DNA of 64,000 bases, from the NCBI GenBank assembly GCA_942492025.1, contig CALODJ010000001.1, forward strand, positions 248,001-312,000, in the 5' to 3' direction. The position numbers and the translations under genes were made by a program. How positions within the stretch are numbered: the first letter of the stretch is position 1; each line of letters opens with the position of its first letter. The notes beneath the pieces were generated by a model. The model did no database searches and had not been told where the DNA came from. It worked only from the letters and a program-made list of their open reading frames with translations. This document shows, piece after piece, positions 52,619-61,552 of the stretch. The stretch comes from JABDQW01 sp942492025 (GTDB lineage Bacteria > Pseudomonadota > Gammaproteobacteria > SZUA-229).

Positions 52619-53209
52619 CTAAAGCGTATCATCCCCAAGAATACTGAAACCTTCATTTTCAAGAAACTGTGTTAATCGGATCAAAGGCAGGCCGATCAGC
52701 GCATTGGGATCTTCACCCTCGAATTTTTCGAACAGCGCGATGCCCAGGCCTTCCGACTTGAAGCTGCCTGCGCAATTGTAGGGTTGCTCTTTGTGCAGAT
52801 AATGCTCGATCATGGCAGCTGTCAGTGGCCGAAACACCACGGTGTAGGGGACACAGGCTGTCTGTATATTTCCGCTTCGCGTGTTGAGCAGGCAGAGCCC
52901 GGTCTGAAAAACGATGCGTTTGCCAGAGGCATTTTCAAGCTGTTTGACCGCATTGGCAAAATTACCCGGCTTGCTCAGGGGCTTGCCATCCAGTTCAGCA
53001 CTCTGATCTGAGCCGATGATGAGGGCGTCGCGGTGCCTGTCAGCGACCGCTTCGGCCTTGAGTTGTGCCAGTCTGACCACCATGCTTTGAACAGACTCTT
53101 CAACCAGTGGGGTTTCATCGATATCGGGTGAGTCGCAAATATATTCGACATGCAGGCGATCCAGCAGGGCCTTTCGATACGATGAGCTTGAGGCAAGTAC
53201 CAGTTTCAT
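52619..53209 (-). CDS. maf: Maf-family nucleotide pyrophosphatase
   Basis: 196 residues. LASSSSYRKALLDRL, SPDIDETPLVEES and IIGSDQSAELDGKPLSKPG are the Maf signatures. The family hydrolyses noncanonical or modified nucleoside triphosphates; location next to yceD-rpmF suggests the YceF (7-methyl-GTP) subgroup. Divergent from yceD. Confidence 0.93.
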   Translation of the reverse strand: MKLVLASSSSYRKALLDRLHVEYICDSPDIDETPLVEESVQSMVVRLAQLKAEAVADRHRDALIIGSDQSAELDGKPLSKPGNFANAVKQLENASGKRIVFQTGLCLLNTRSGNIQTACVPYTVVFRPLTAAMIEHYLHKEQPYNCAGSFKSEGLGIALFEKFEGEDPNALIGLPLIRLTQFLENEGFSILGDDTL

Positions 53210-53326
53210 AAGGATATTTTATACGATTCAGCGCCAGGCTGAGCAATCGCCTGGATCATCGGCAGAACTTGTTGATATATATAGAATATTTACACGCTCC
53301 AAAGATTCATTTACAATTCGTCGATT

Positions 53327-53830
53327 ATGCAGAAGAAACTGCCCGAAACGATCGATTTTCTCAAGCAAGTCGAGAAAAATGCCAGTTACGAATGTGTCTG
53401 GCCCGTTTCAAGATTTGAACGTTTGGGCGACGTTGTTCATGATAACAGTGGTAAAGTGACCGCTCGACTCAGGTTTGGCATCAGTGCCGGAACGCGCTGT
53501 CTTGATGGTTACGTTCAGGCCGACCTGGAATTGCGCTGTGATCGTTGTCTGAAACCCGTGAAACAGCACATCGAAAGTGGTTTTCGATTTGGCCTGGTCA
53601 CGAGTGAAGAAGAAGCGAACATGTTGCCAAAGGAATTCGAGCCGTTGATCGTAACGGGCTCCGAGGTGTCACTGCTCGATCTGGTGGAGGATGAGCTGTT
53701 GCTGTCGTTGCCAATCGTTGCCAAACATGAGGAAGAATGTTCCGAGATTCTGCAACAACATAAAGAAGATGATGAAGCGCAGCATGATACTTACAGACCC
53801 TTTGCTGCGCTGAAAGATTTAATGAATTAG
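53327..53830 (+). CDS. yceD: YceD family protein (DUF177)
   Basis: 167 residues. The metal-type cysteines are in LRCDRCLKPVKQHI, and LLDLVEDELLLSLPIV is the other conserved block. YceD is always near rpmF and is associated with large ribosomal subunit RNA maturation in plants and bacteria. It precedes rpmF by 24 bases. Confidence 0.92.
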   Translation: MQKKLPETIDFLKQVEKNASYECVWPVSRFERLGDVVHDNSGKVTARLRFGISAGTRCLDGYVQADLELRCDRCLKPVKQHIESGFRFGLVTSEEEANMLPKEFEPLIVTGSEVSLLDLVEDELLLSLPIVAKHEEECSEILQQHKEDDEAQHDTYRPFAALKDLMN

Positions 53831-53854
53831 TTTTAGATTACACAGGAGAGGCCC

Positions 53855-54043
53855 GTGGCCGTTCAGCAGAGCAGAAAAACGCGTTCCAGACGTGGTATGC
53901 GTCGTTCACATGATGCAATCAATAAAAAGACATTGTCTGTCGACTCGACGTCAGGTGAGACACACCTGCGCCATAATGTTTCACCCGACGGTTACTACCG
54001 TGGCCGTAAAGTGGTTGAAACCGGCGATGCCTTCGAAGACTAG
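53855..54043 (+). CDS. rpmF: 50S ribosomal protein L32
   Basis: 62 residues beginning AVQQSRKTRSRRGMRRSHDA. Start codon GTG with AGGAGAGG upstream. The body, LRHNVSPDGYYRGRKV, is of the zinc-free type (no C-X2-C pairs). Confidence 0.97.
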   Translation: MAVQQSRKTRSRRGMRRSHDAINKKTLSVDSTSGETHLRHNVSPDGYYRGRKVVETGDAFED

Positions 54044-54065
54044 ATGTTGCTAGCGCAGGCAAACG

Positions 54066-55091
54066 ATGCCTGAATCTGCAGTTATCGCGCTTGATGCCAT
54101 GGGCGGTGACTTCGGTCCGGAGGTCGTCGTACCTGCAGCAGCAAAGATACTCTCCAGGCGAGACCAACTCCGCGTCATACTGGTTGGTGATGAGGCGAGC
54201 GTGCGTGCCTGTGCGCAAAAGCACCATATCCAGCTCGATGACAGGCTTTCTATACAGCACGCATCTGAGGTGGTGGAGATGTCCGATGAACCGGCACAGG
54301 CGATGCGCAAGAAAAAAGATTCCTCGATGCGTGTCGCCATCAATCTGGTGAAGGAGGGCACGGCTGATGCGGTCGTGAGTGCGGGAAATACCGGTGCTTT
54401 GATGGCAATAGCCAAGTTTGTGCTCAAAACCTTACCCGGTATCGACCGCCCGGCGATTTGTACCACAATACCCTCCATGGATGGCCATACCCACATGCTT
54501 GATCTCGGTGCAAATGTTGATTGTTCGGCAGAGCACCTGTTTCAGTTTGCTGTAATGGGATCAGTGATGACCGAGGCAATCGACAGCATACAGAGGCCGC
54601 GTATCGGTTTGCTGAACATCGGTTCAGAAGCAATGAAAGGCAATGCTCAAGTCAAGGCCGCTGATGAATATCTCGCCGATGCACCACTGAATTACATTGG
54701 TTTCGTTGAGGGTGATGATATTTATAGCGATAAGGTTGATGTTGTTGTCTGCGATGGATTTGTCGGCAACATCTCATTGAAGACGGCCGAGGGTGTTGCC
54801 CGCTTGATCAGCTACTACATGAAACAGGAATTCAAAAAAGGTCTGTTCAACAAGCTCGCGGGCCTGATTGCTCTGCCGGTGCTGAACGCGTTCAGAAAAC
54901 GCATTGATCCGCGCGCGTACAATGGCGCCAGTTTGCTCGGACTGCGCGGGATTGTAATAAAAAGCCACGGTGGTGCCGATGTGAATGCCTATGCCAACGC
55001 AATAGAAATCGCTCTTGTCGAAGTCGATCAGTCCGTTCCTCAGCAAATACAGGAACACATACAACCACTGCTACAGAGACAATTGGCTTGA
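54066..55091 (+). CDS. plsX: Phosphate acyltransferase PlsX
   Basis: 341 residues. Converts acyl-ACP to acyl-phosphate for phospholipid synthesis. IALDAMGGDFGPEVVVPAA, VSAGNTGALMA, LLNIGSEAMKGN and VVCDGFVGNISLKTAEG are typical. It overlaps fabH by four bases. Confidence 0.97.
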   Translation: MPESAVIALDAMGGDFGPEVVVPAAAKILSRRDQLRVILVGDEASVRACAQKHHIQLDDRLSIQHASEVVEMSDEPAQAMRKKKDSSMRVAINLVKEGTADAVVSAGNTGALMAIAKFVLKTLPGIDRPAICTTIPSMDGHTHMLDLGANVDCSAEHLFQFAVMGSVMTEAIDSIQRPRIGLLNIGSEAMKGNAQVKAADEYLADAPLNYIGFVEGDDIYSDKVDVVVCDGFVGNISLKTAEGVARLISYYMKQEFKKGLFNKLAGLIALPVLNAFRKRIDPRAYNGASLLGLRGIVIKSHGGADVNAYANAIEIALVEVDQSVPQQIQEHIQPLLQRQLA

Positions 55092-56056
55092 GTTACGCAC
55101 GCATTACGGGCACTGGCGGTTATCTTCCCGAGAAGATACTCACAAACCAGGATCTCGAGAAAATGGTGGATACCAATGACGAATGGATTCGTGATCGTAC
55201 CGGTATCCGCCAGCGACATATCGCTGCTGATGATGAATTCACCGTTGATCTGGCCGAGCAGGCAGCCAGAAGAGCCATCGATGCAGCCGGTATTTCGGTC
55301 GAGGAAATCGACCTCATCATCGTAGCGACGACCACGCCTGACCGTGTTTTTCCCAGTACAGCCTGTCTGCTACAACATCGCCTCGATATTCACGGTTGCG
55401 CAGCTTTCGATGTGCAGGCTGTCTGCACAGGGTTCATCTATGCTCTGGGTGTTGCCAACCAGTTTTTCAGTACCGGCACGTCGAAATGTGCGCTGATTGT
55501 CGGCGCCGAAACATTGTCGCGCATCATCGACTGGAAAGACCGTAATACCTGTGTGCTGTTCGGTGATGGTGCTGGCGCTGTCGTGCTGCAGACCGATGCT
55601 GATACCGGTATTCTATCCTCCCATCTACATGCGGACGGCAGTTATGAAAACCTGTTGACGGTACCCTACGGTGTGTCCACCGGTAATCGCCATATAATTG
55701 ATGGTACCGCAGGAATTACCATGAAGGGTAATGAAGTGTTCAAGATGGCCGTCAATACGCTTGGCCGTATTGTTGATGAAACTCTGCAGCATAACGGCAT
55801 GGAAAAAGGTGACATTGACTGGTTGGTACCTCATCAGGCCAATATCCGCATCATCAATGCGACGGCCAGAAAACTGGGCATGTCTCTGGAGCGTGTTGTC
55901 GTTACCGTTGACATGCATGGTAATACATCGGCAGCCTCTGTCCCGCTGGCACTGGATGTGGCTGTACGTGATGGTCGCATCCGCAAAGATGAAACACTCA
56001 TGCTTGAGGCCTTTGGTGGTGGTTTCACCTGGGGCTCGGTACTGCTGAAGTTCTGA
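55088..56056 (+). CDS. fabH: 3-oxoacyl-ACP synthase III FabH
   Basis: 322 residues. Starts fatty-acid synthesis by condensing acetyl-CoA with malonyl-ACP. The catalytic cysteine is in DVQAVCTGFIYAL, the histidine in WLVPHQANIRII, and the asparagine in VDMHGNTSAASVPLAL. The start is TTG at 55088, overlapping the plsX stop. Usually fabD, fabG and acpP follow; they do not here. Confidence 0.96.
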   Translation: MSYARITGTGGYLPEKILTNQDLEKMVDTNDEWIRDRTGIRQRHIAADDEFTVDLAEQAARRAIDAAGISVEEIDLIIVATTTPDRVFPSTACLLQHRLDIHGCAAFDVQAVCTGFIYALGVANQFFSTGTSKCALIVGAETLSRIIDWKDRNTCVLFGDGAGAVVLQTDADTGILSSHLHADGSYENLLTVPYGVSTGNRHIIDGTAGITMKGNEVFKMAVNTLGRIVDETLQHNGMEKGDIDWLVPHQANIRIINATARKLGMSLERVVVTVDMHGNTSAASVPLALDVAVRDGRIRKDETLMLEAFGGGFTWGSVLLKF

Positions 56057-56062
56057 TTATCG

Positions 56063-56440
56063 ATGCGGTTAACGGGCAGCGTTCCTGTTTTCAACTGTTC
56101 TGATGTCGAGCGCTCGCTGGTGTTTTATCAGCAAGCATTACAGTTCGTGGTGCTCAACAAGCGCCTGGGTGAGGGCGGTCTTGAGTGGGTTCACCTGCAG
56201 TCCGGCGATACTTTGTTGATGCTGGAGCTGGATTCAGAGCATGAGACCGCTAACGGCAAGCGCATGAACCGATTGTATTTTTATGCTGATGATGTCTCGG
56301 CGATGCATCATTACCTGACGGCCAAGGGTTATACAGTGGGTCCGATGGTCAAGACCGCTTACATGGAAGAGTTTGATCTCTATGATCCTGATGGACAAAG
56401 GCTGACAATTGGCCAGCGACGCCGACACGACCAGCCATGA
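56063..56440 (+). CDS. VOC-superfamily protein
   Basis: 125 residues in the glyoxalase/bleomycin-resistance fold (PVFNCSDVERSLVFYQQAL and EEFDLYDPDGQRLTIGQR). It starts six bases after fabH, so it is likely cotranscribed. The expected metal ligands are partly present (glutamates and a histidine), but the substrate is unknown. Confidence 0.8.
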   Translation: MRLTGSVPVFNCSDVERSLVFYQQALQFVVLNKRLGEGGLEWVHLQSGDTLLMLELDSEHETANGKRMNRLYFYADDVSAMHHYLTAKGYTVGPMVKTAYMEEFDLYDPDGQRLTIGQRRRHDQP

Positions 56441-56697
56441 ATTTGCCGAGCTTTCAATTAGCTACACACGTTTTCACGGTCACGGCATTGCATCCTTTCT
56501 ATCTCAATATCATCTCGTGTGCGCTGTTGTGCTACATGTGCGTTCTACTCAACCGGGCCTGCAAGCGTTTCAATAGTATCTCTAGTTTAGATAATTCTAA
56601 TATACGGATTTAGTGTTGCAGGCGATAAATTTATTGTGTTCTGAATTTTCGCTGATTAATATATTAGTTCTTATTAAGAAAAATGAACGGAGCTGCA

Positions 56698-56907
56698 ATG
56701 GCAGAGCGTGAAACCGGTACAGTAAAGTGGTTCAACAATGCCAAAGGATTTGGTTTTATTGAAAGAAAAGACGGGGAGGATGTTTTTGTCCACTACAATC
56801 AGATTCGAGGTGATGGCTATCGTTCATTAAGCGATGGACAGCAAGTCGAGTTTAGTGTGACAAAAACGGAAAAGGGCTTCCAGGCAGAGGACGTAGCACC
56901 CGCTTGA
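56698..56907 (+). CDS. Cold-shock protein
   Basis: 69 residues with both RNA-binding motifs, KGFGFI and DVFVHY. Start at 56698 because ACGGAG sits just upstream; an ATG at 56683 is less likely. The AT-rich leader from about 56560 could be the temperature-responsive untranslated region of csp genes; no sequence motif proves it. Confidence 0.94.
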   Translation: MAERETGTVKWFNNAKGFGFIERKDGEDVFVHYNQIRGDGYRSLSDGQQVEFSVTKTEKGFQAEDVAPA

Positions 56908-56975
56908 GGCACCCGCAAGGGTACTCTGTTACCGAATGTCTATGTTTTGACGGGTTGATCAAACATCAATGTGTG

Positions 56976-58649
56976 TCAGCTCGCCTGTGCACGTGAAATC
57001 ATGTCTTTGGCATGTGCGAGTGATTGCTGTGTGATTTCCACACCGCTCAACATGCGCGCGATTTCTTCGATGCGTTCACTCGGATCAAGCGCATATACAT
57101 TCGTTTGCGTTTGCCCCTGGTCGGATTGCTTATGCACGCGCAGGTGTTGATGGGCTTGTGAGGCAACCTGTGGTAAATGGGTGATGCAGACAACCTGGTT
57201 GCTGTTTCCGAGTAAACGCAGTTGCTTGCCGACAATTTCTGCAATACCACCACCGACACCACTGTCGACTTCGTCAAATATCATCGTGGGTATTCTGCAT
57301 TGCGCAGCCGTAATCATCTGAATAGCCAGGCTGATTCTGGCCAGCTCGCCACCTGACGCAACCCGTGCCAGTGGTTTGCAGGCCTGTCCGGTATTGGCGC
57401 TGACAGTGAATTCGATTTTGTCGAGACCGTTAATCGATGCTGACGCATCATTGCTTTCGACCTCGATCAGGAAAGTTCCTCCTTTCATGCCCAATGTCTG
57501 CATCGCACGGGTGATCTCAGCGTTGAGTTTGTTTGCGGCCTGTCGACGGCTGGCACTCAGTTTACGGGCGGCTGAGTGATACTGCTTTTGCAGGACTTCA
57601 TGCTGATGGCGCAACTCATCAAGTCTCTCATCGGCGTGTGATATCTCATTCAGCTCGGCTGCAAGCTGCTGTTCGACAGCAGGCAACTGATCGGGCTCAA
57701 CGCGGTGTTTTCTCGACAGATCCAGGATGCTCTGGATACGTTGCTCGATCGAGGCAAGTTCAGCCGGATCAAGTTCAACGGCATCAAAATAGTCGCGCAG
57801 CTGCGCAACACATTCTTCGAGCTGGATATTGGCTTCCTGCAACATGTCGATGGCGGGCTCTAGCGTGTTATCGATCTCGGCAATTTCTGCCAGAGCCGAT
57901 ATATGATGTGAGAGTTGCGACAACACATTCGTCTCTTCATTCGAATACAGATCGTCGATAGCCTGGTGCACTGCAGTGGTGATTTTCTCCGCATTCGCCA
58001 GACGCGCGTGTTTATCATTGAGCTCGGCGTATTCGTTTTCGGCCAATGCCAGCGCTTCCAGCTCCTGGGTCTGGAAGCGTAGCAGATCGATGCGGTTACT
58101 GCGTTCGCTGGAATCCTGTTCCAGTTGTGTCAGCTTGAGCTCTGTTTGTTTCATCGCACCGAAACACGCCCTGACCGTTTCAAGCAGTGACTGATGATTG
58201 CCATAGTCATCCAGCAGTTGGCGTTGTGTTGCGCTTTTCATCAGTGACTGGTGTTCGTGCTGACCATGAATGTCAATCAGCCGTTCCCCGAGTTCGCGCA
58301 GCGTTTGTACGTTGACCGGGGTACCATTGATGAAGGCGCGCGAACGCCCGTCTCTGGCTATGCGCCGGCGCAAGAAACATTCATCACCCTGATCAAGGCC
58401 CTGTTCGTTCAACCAGTTCGTCGCCGCGGGAATATTTTGCACATCGAATCCTGCGGTGATATCTGCATGATCACACGCTTGTTTGATACTGTCTGTGTCG
58501 GCACGGTCACCGAGCACCAGTCCCAGTGCACCCAGCAAAATCGACTTGCCTGCGCCGGTTTCCCCGGTGAGCGCAGTCAGACCATTTTCGAACTCGAGTT
58601 CGAGTTCGTCGATGATGGCGTAGTTCTTGATGGTCAGACTGATGAGCAT
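56976..58649 (-). CDS. recN: DNA repair protein RecN
   Basis: 557 residues of the SMC-like family that act in double-strand break repair. The N-terminal Walker A is TGETGAGKSILLGALGLVLGDRA, followed by long coiled-coil arms (about 160-380), and the C-terminal ABC half has VASGGELARISLAIQ and IFDEVDSGVGGGIAEIVG. Convergent with the cold-shock gene. Confidence 0.96.
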   Translation of the reverse strand: MLISLTIKNYAIIDELELEFENGLTALTGETGAGKSILLGALGLVLGDRADTDSIKQACDHADITAGFDVQNIPAATNWLNEQGLDQGDECFLRRRIARDGRSRAFINGTPVNVQTLRELGERLIDIHGQHEHQSLMKSATQRQLLDDYGNHQSLLETVRACFGAMKQTELKLTQLEQDSSERSNRIDLLRFQTQELEALALAENEYAELNDKHARLANAEKITTAVHQAIDDLYSNEETNVLSQLSHHISALAEIAEIDNTLEPAIDMLQEANIQLEECVAQLRDYFDAVELDPAELASIEQRIQSILDLSRKHRVEPDQLPAVEQQLAAELNEISHADERLDELRHQHEVLQKQYHSAARKLSASRRQAANKLNAEITRAMQTLGMKGGTFLIEVESNDASASINGLDKIEFTVSANTGQACKPLARVASGGELARISLAIQMITAAQCRIPTMIFDEVDSGVGGGIAEIVGKQLRLLGNSNQVVCITHLPQVASQAHQHLRVHKQSDQGQTQTNVYALDPSERIEEIARMLSGVEITQQSLAHAKDMISRAQAS

Positions 58650-58773
58650 GAATCGATTCCGACTATTGCATGATGGCTTTTGATTTTAGGCGTAGGCTGA
58701 TGTTAAGTTCAAACACTATCGATCGATCAGCGTCCGTGCTGGTGTCATCGGCGCGTCAGGTGTTATCGCGTCT

Positions 58774-61341
58774 TCACAACCTGGCGTCATGCTGAAGTTG
58801 ATAGAGTAGTTCCAGCGCCTGTTTGGGTGTCAGGTCGTCCACCGACATGTCCTTCAGGCGCTCGAGGACCGGATGTTCTCGATTGGAAAACATTTCCAGT
58901 TGCCCGCTGTCCTGGTGATGTTCAACCGACTGCTGTTCGAGTTCGATCAGTTTCTTGCGAGCCAGCTGGATTGCGCTGGTCGGTACGCCGGCCAATTGCG
59001 CGACCTGCAAGCCATAGCTCTGGTTCGCCGGACCCGGTTTTACATGATGCAGGAATACAATCCTGTCGCCATGTTCAACGGCGTCGATATGCACGTTGGT
59101 AATGCCGGCTATTTCATCGGGCAGGGCGGTCAATTCAAAATAGTGCGTCGCGAACAGGGTGTAGGATTTGTTTTTCAAAGCGAGATGATGCGCACAGGCC
59201 CATGCCAGTGACAGACCGTCGAAGGTACTGGTGCCGCGACCGATTTCATCCATCAGCACGAGGCTGTTGGCGGTCGCATTGTTGAGGATGTTGGCGGCCT
59301 CGGTCATTTCGACCATGAAGGTTGAGCGGCCACTGGCGAGATCATCGGCGGCGCCGATGCGGGTGAAGATCCTGTCAATCGGTCCGATGCGGGCGCTTTC
59401 TGCCGGGACATAACTACCGATGTGCGCCAACAACACAATCAACGCGGTCTGGCGCATGTAGGTCGATTTACCGCCCATGTTGGGCCCGGTGATAATGTTC
59501 ATGCGATTGTTGGTGCCGAGCAGCGTGTCGTTAGGTATAAACGGCTCGTCTCGTACCAGCTCGACCACCGGGTGGCGTCCTGACCGGATCTGAATACCGG
59601 GCTGTATGATCAATTCAGGGCGGCAGAAATTCAATGTTTCGGCGCGTTCGGCAAGGTTGGCCAGGCAGTCCAGTTCGGACAATCCCTTTGCGCAGCCTTG
59701 CAGTTCGACCAGGGATTGCAGCAGCGTGTCCAGCAGCTCTTCATACAGGGCTTTTTCCAGCGCCAGGGCGCGCTCGCGTGCACTGAGTACTTTGTCTTCA
59801 TATTCCTTCAGTTCTGCTGTGACGAAACGTTCAGCGTTTTTCAGCGTCTGGCGGCGAATATAGTCTTGTGGTACCTGTTCGGATTGCAGGCGGCTGATTT
59901 CGATGTAAAAGCCGTGCACCCGGTTGTAGTTCACCTTGAGCGTTTTAATGCCGGTACGTTCGCGTTCGCGTTGTTCAAGCTGTATCAGAAAGTCATCTGC
60001 GTTTTTACCCAGCGTCCGCAATTCATCGAGTTCGGCATTATACGCTTCAGCAATAACGCCACCATCACGCAGCACCACGGGCGGATTTTCCCTGATGGCA
60101 GCCTCCAGCAGGGATACGGTCGACGGGTGCTCGCCGATGTCCGCAGACAGTTTGATAATCAGTGGTGAGTGACACTGTTGCAGGCTTTGTTGAATATCGG
60201 GCAGGGCTTTGAGTGATCGCCTCAAGGTGTCAAGATCACGCGGGCGTGCTGTCTTGAGTGCAACTCGGCTCATGATGCGCTCAATATCGCCGATGACGTG
60301 GAGCTGTTCGCGTATGTCGACAAAGTAACCGGTGTCGAGCAGTTCGGCTATGCATTGATGTCTGGCCTGCAGTCTTTCAACGTCACGCAGCGGACTGTGC
60401 AGCCAGCGTCTGAGAGAACGGCTACCCATCGCCGTGATGGTTTTATCGATGACCGCTGTCAGCGTATTTTCCGTGCCGCCGGACAGGTTGAATTCGATCT
60501 CGAGATTGCGACGACTGGCCGCATCCAGCAATACGGCATCGTCGGTGCTTTCCACACGCAGCATCGTGATATGGGGCAGGGCAGAGCGCTGGGTATCACG
60601 TACATACTGTATCAGGCAGCCGGCGGCCATGATGGCGCTCGTCATCTGTTCACAACCAAAGCCGCTGAGGTCGCGTGTGCCGAACTGCTCGTTCAACAGG
60701 CGCTGGGCAGTATCGATCTCGTACCACCACGGCGGTTGATTGCGAACCGCGTTTTTGGCAGTTGATTTCTGCAAAAACTCGTGCAGCACGTCATCTTCTG
60801 AAAGCAGCAGTTCTGCCGGTCGCAGGCGTTCGATTTCTGCGTGCAGGGTTTCAACCGTATCGAGCTCCATCAGGGTGAAACGCCCCGAGGTGATATCGAG
60901 AATGGCGATGCCGATATGTTCTGTTCCGGAGCAGGCTGACAGCAGCAGGTTATCCTTGCGCTCATCGAGCATGGCCTCGTCGGTGACAGTGCCCGGGGTG
61001 ACGATACGCAGGACTTCTCGCTCGACCGGACCTTTGCTGAGTGACGGGTCACTGGTCTGTTCGCAAATGGCAACCGATTCGCCGAGCTTGATCAGTCGTG
61101 ACAGATAATTCTCGGCAGCATGGTGAGGAACGCCCGCCATCGGTATGGGTTGTCCAGCCGACTGACCGCGCGCGGTGAGGGTGATGTCAAGCAGCCTGGC
61201 AGCCTTGCGCGCATCATCGAAGAAAAGCTCATAAAAGTCACCCATGCGATAGAACAGTAAGGTGTCCGGGTAATTCGCCTTGATGCGAAGGTACTGCTGC
61301 ATCATTGGTGTATGCTGGCTATTTTTTTCTTTGCAACTCAT
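58774..61341 (-). CDS. mutS: DNA mismatch repair protein MutS
   Basis: 855 residues. The mismatch-reading loop is FYRMGDFYELFF near residue 30, Walker A is TGPNMGGKSTYMRQ and Walker B DEIGRGTSTFDGLSLAWA. The C-terminal end (ELLYQLQHDARL) is complete. It is the last core gene before the integrated element. Confidence 0.97.
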   Translation of the reverse strand: MSCKEKNSQHTPMMQQYLRIKANYPDTLLFYRMGDFYELFFDDARKAARLLDITLTARGQSAGQPIPMAGVPHHAAENYLSRLIKLGESVAICEQTSDPSLSKGPVEREVLRIVTPGTVTDEAMLDERKDNLLLSACSGTEHIGIAILDITSGRFTLMELDTVETLHAEIERLRPAELLLSEDDVLHEFLQKSTAKNAVRNQPPWWYEIDTAQRLLNEQFGTRDLSGFGCEQMTSAIMAAGCLIQYVRDTQRSALPHITMLRVESTDDAVLLDAASRRNLEIEFNLSGGTENTLTAVIDKTITAMGSRSLRRWLHSPLRDVERLQARHQCIAELLDTGYFVDIREQLHVIGDIERIMSRVALKTARPRDLDTLRRSLKALPDIQQSLQQCHSPLIIKLSADIGEHPSTVSLLEAAIRENPPVVLRDGGVIAEAYNAELDELRTLGKNADDFLIQLEQRERERTGIKTLKVNYNRVHGFYIEISRLQSEQVPQDYIRRQTLKNAERFVTAELKEYEDKVLSARERALALEKALYEELLDTLLQSLVELQGCAKGLSELDCLANLAERAETLNFCRPELIIQPGIQIRSGRHPVVELVRDEPFIPNDTLLGTNNRMNIITGPNMGGKSTYMRQTALIVLLAHIGSYVPAESARIGPIDRIFTRIGAADDLASGRSTFMVEMTEAANILNNATANSLVLMDEIGRGTSTFDGLSLAWACAHHLALKNKSYTLFATHYFELTALPDEIAGITNVHIDAVEHGDRIVFLHHVKPGPANQSYGLQVAQLAGVPTSAIQLARKKLIELEQQSVEHHQDSGQLEMFSNREHPVLERLKDMSVDDLTPKQALELLYQLQHDARL

Positions 61342-61441
61342 GCTGTTATACTGCTCTACTTATTGTTTTATATGTGTTTATTGTTTTTGTGTCGTCTCTT
61401 AAGGTCTCATTGAATCTCACGAAATATCATCCAATCTCTCA

Positions 61442-61510
61442 AAAAAGTGTAGGTTGAAGTGTAGGTTTTGCTGGTGTAAATTTTGCGAAAGATGACAACC
61501 TACACTTTTT
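61442..61510. repeat. Inverted repeat between mutS and the integrase
   Basis: AAAAAGTGTAGGTTG (61442-61456) and CAACCTACACTTTTT (61496-61510) are perfect 15-base arms with a 39-base centre. A further direct copy, AAGTGTAGGTTTT, starts at 61457. Three spaced AGTGTAGGTT motifs before an integrase fit integrase or excisionase arm sites, or an operator; the attachment site itself was not identified. Confidence 0.5.
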
Positions 61511-61552
61511 CCGTTGCGTCGGACAAACTGACATCAATTCAAGAGGATGCCC

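Noticed and set aside
56908..56975. Terminator between the cold-shock gene and recN
   Set aside because: A small ACCC/GGGT hairpin exists but no T-run follows.
61342..61546. tRNA gene as integration target
   Set aside because: No cloverleaf or T-loop pattern could be read in this space.
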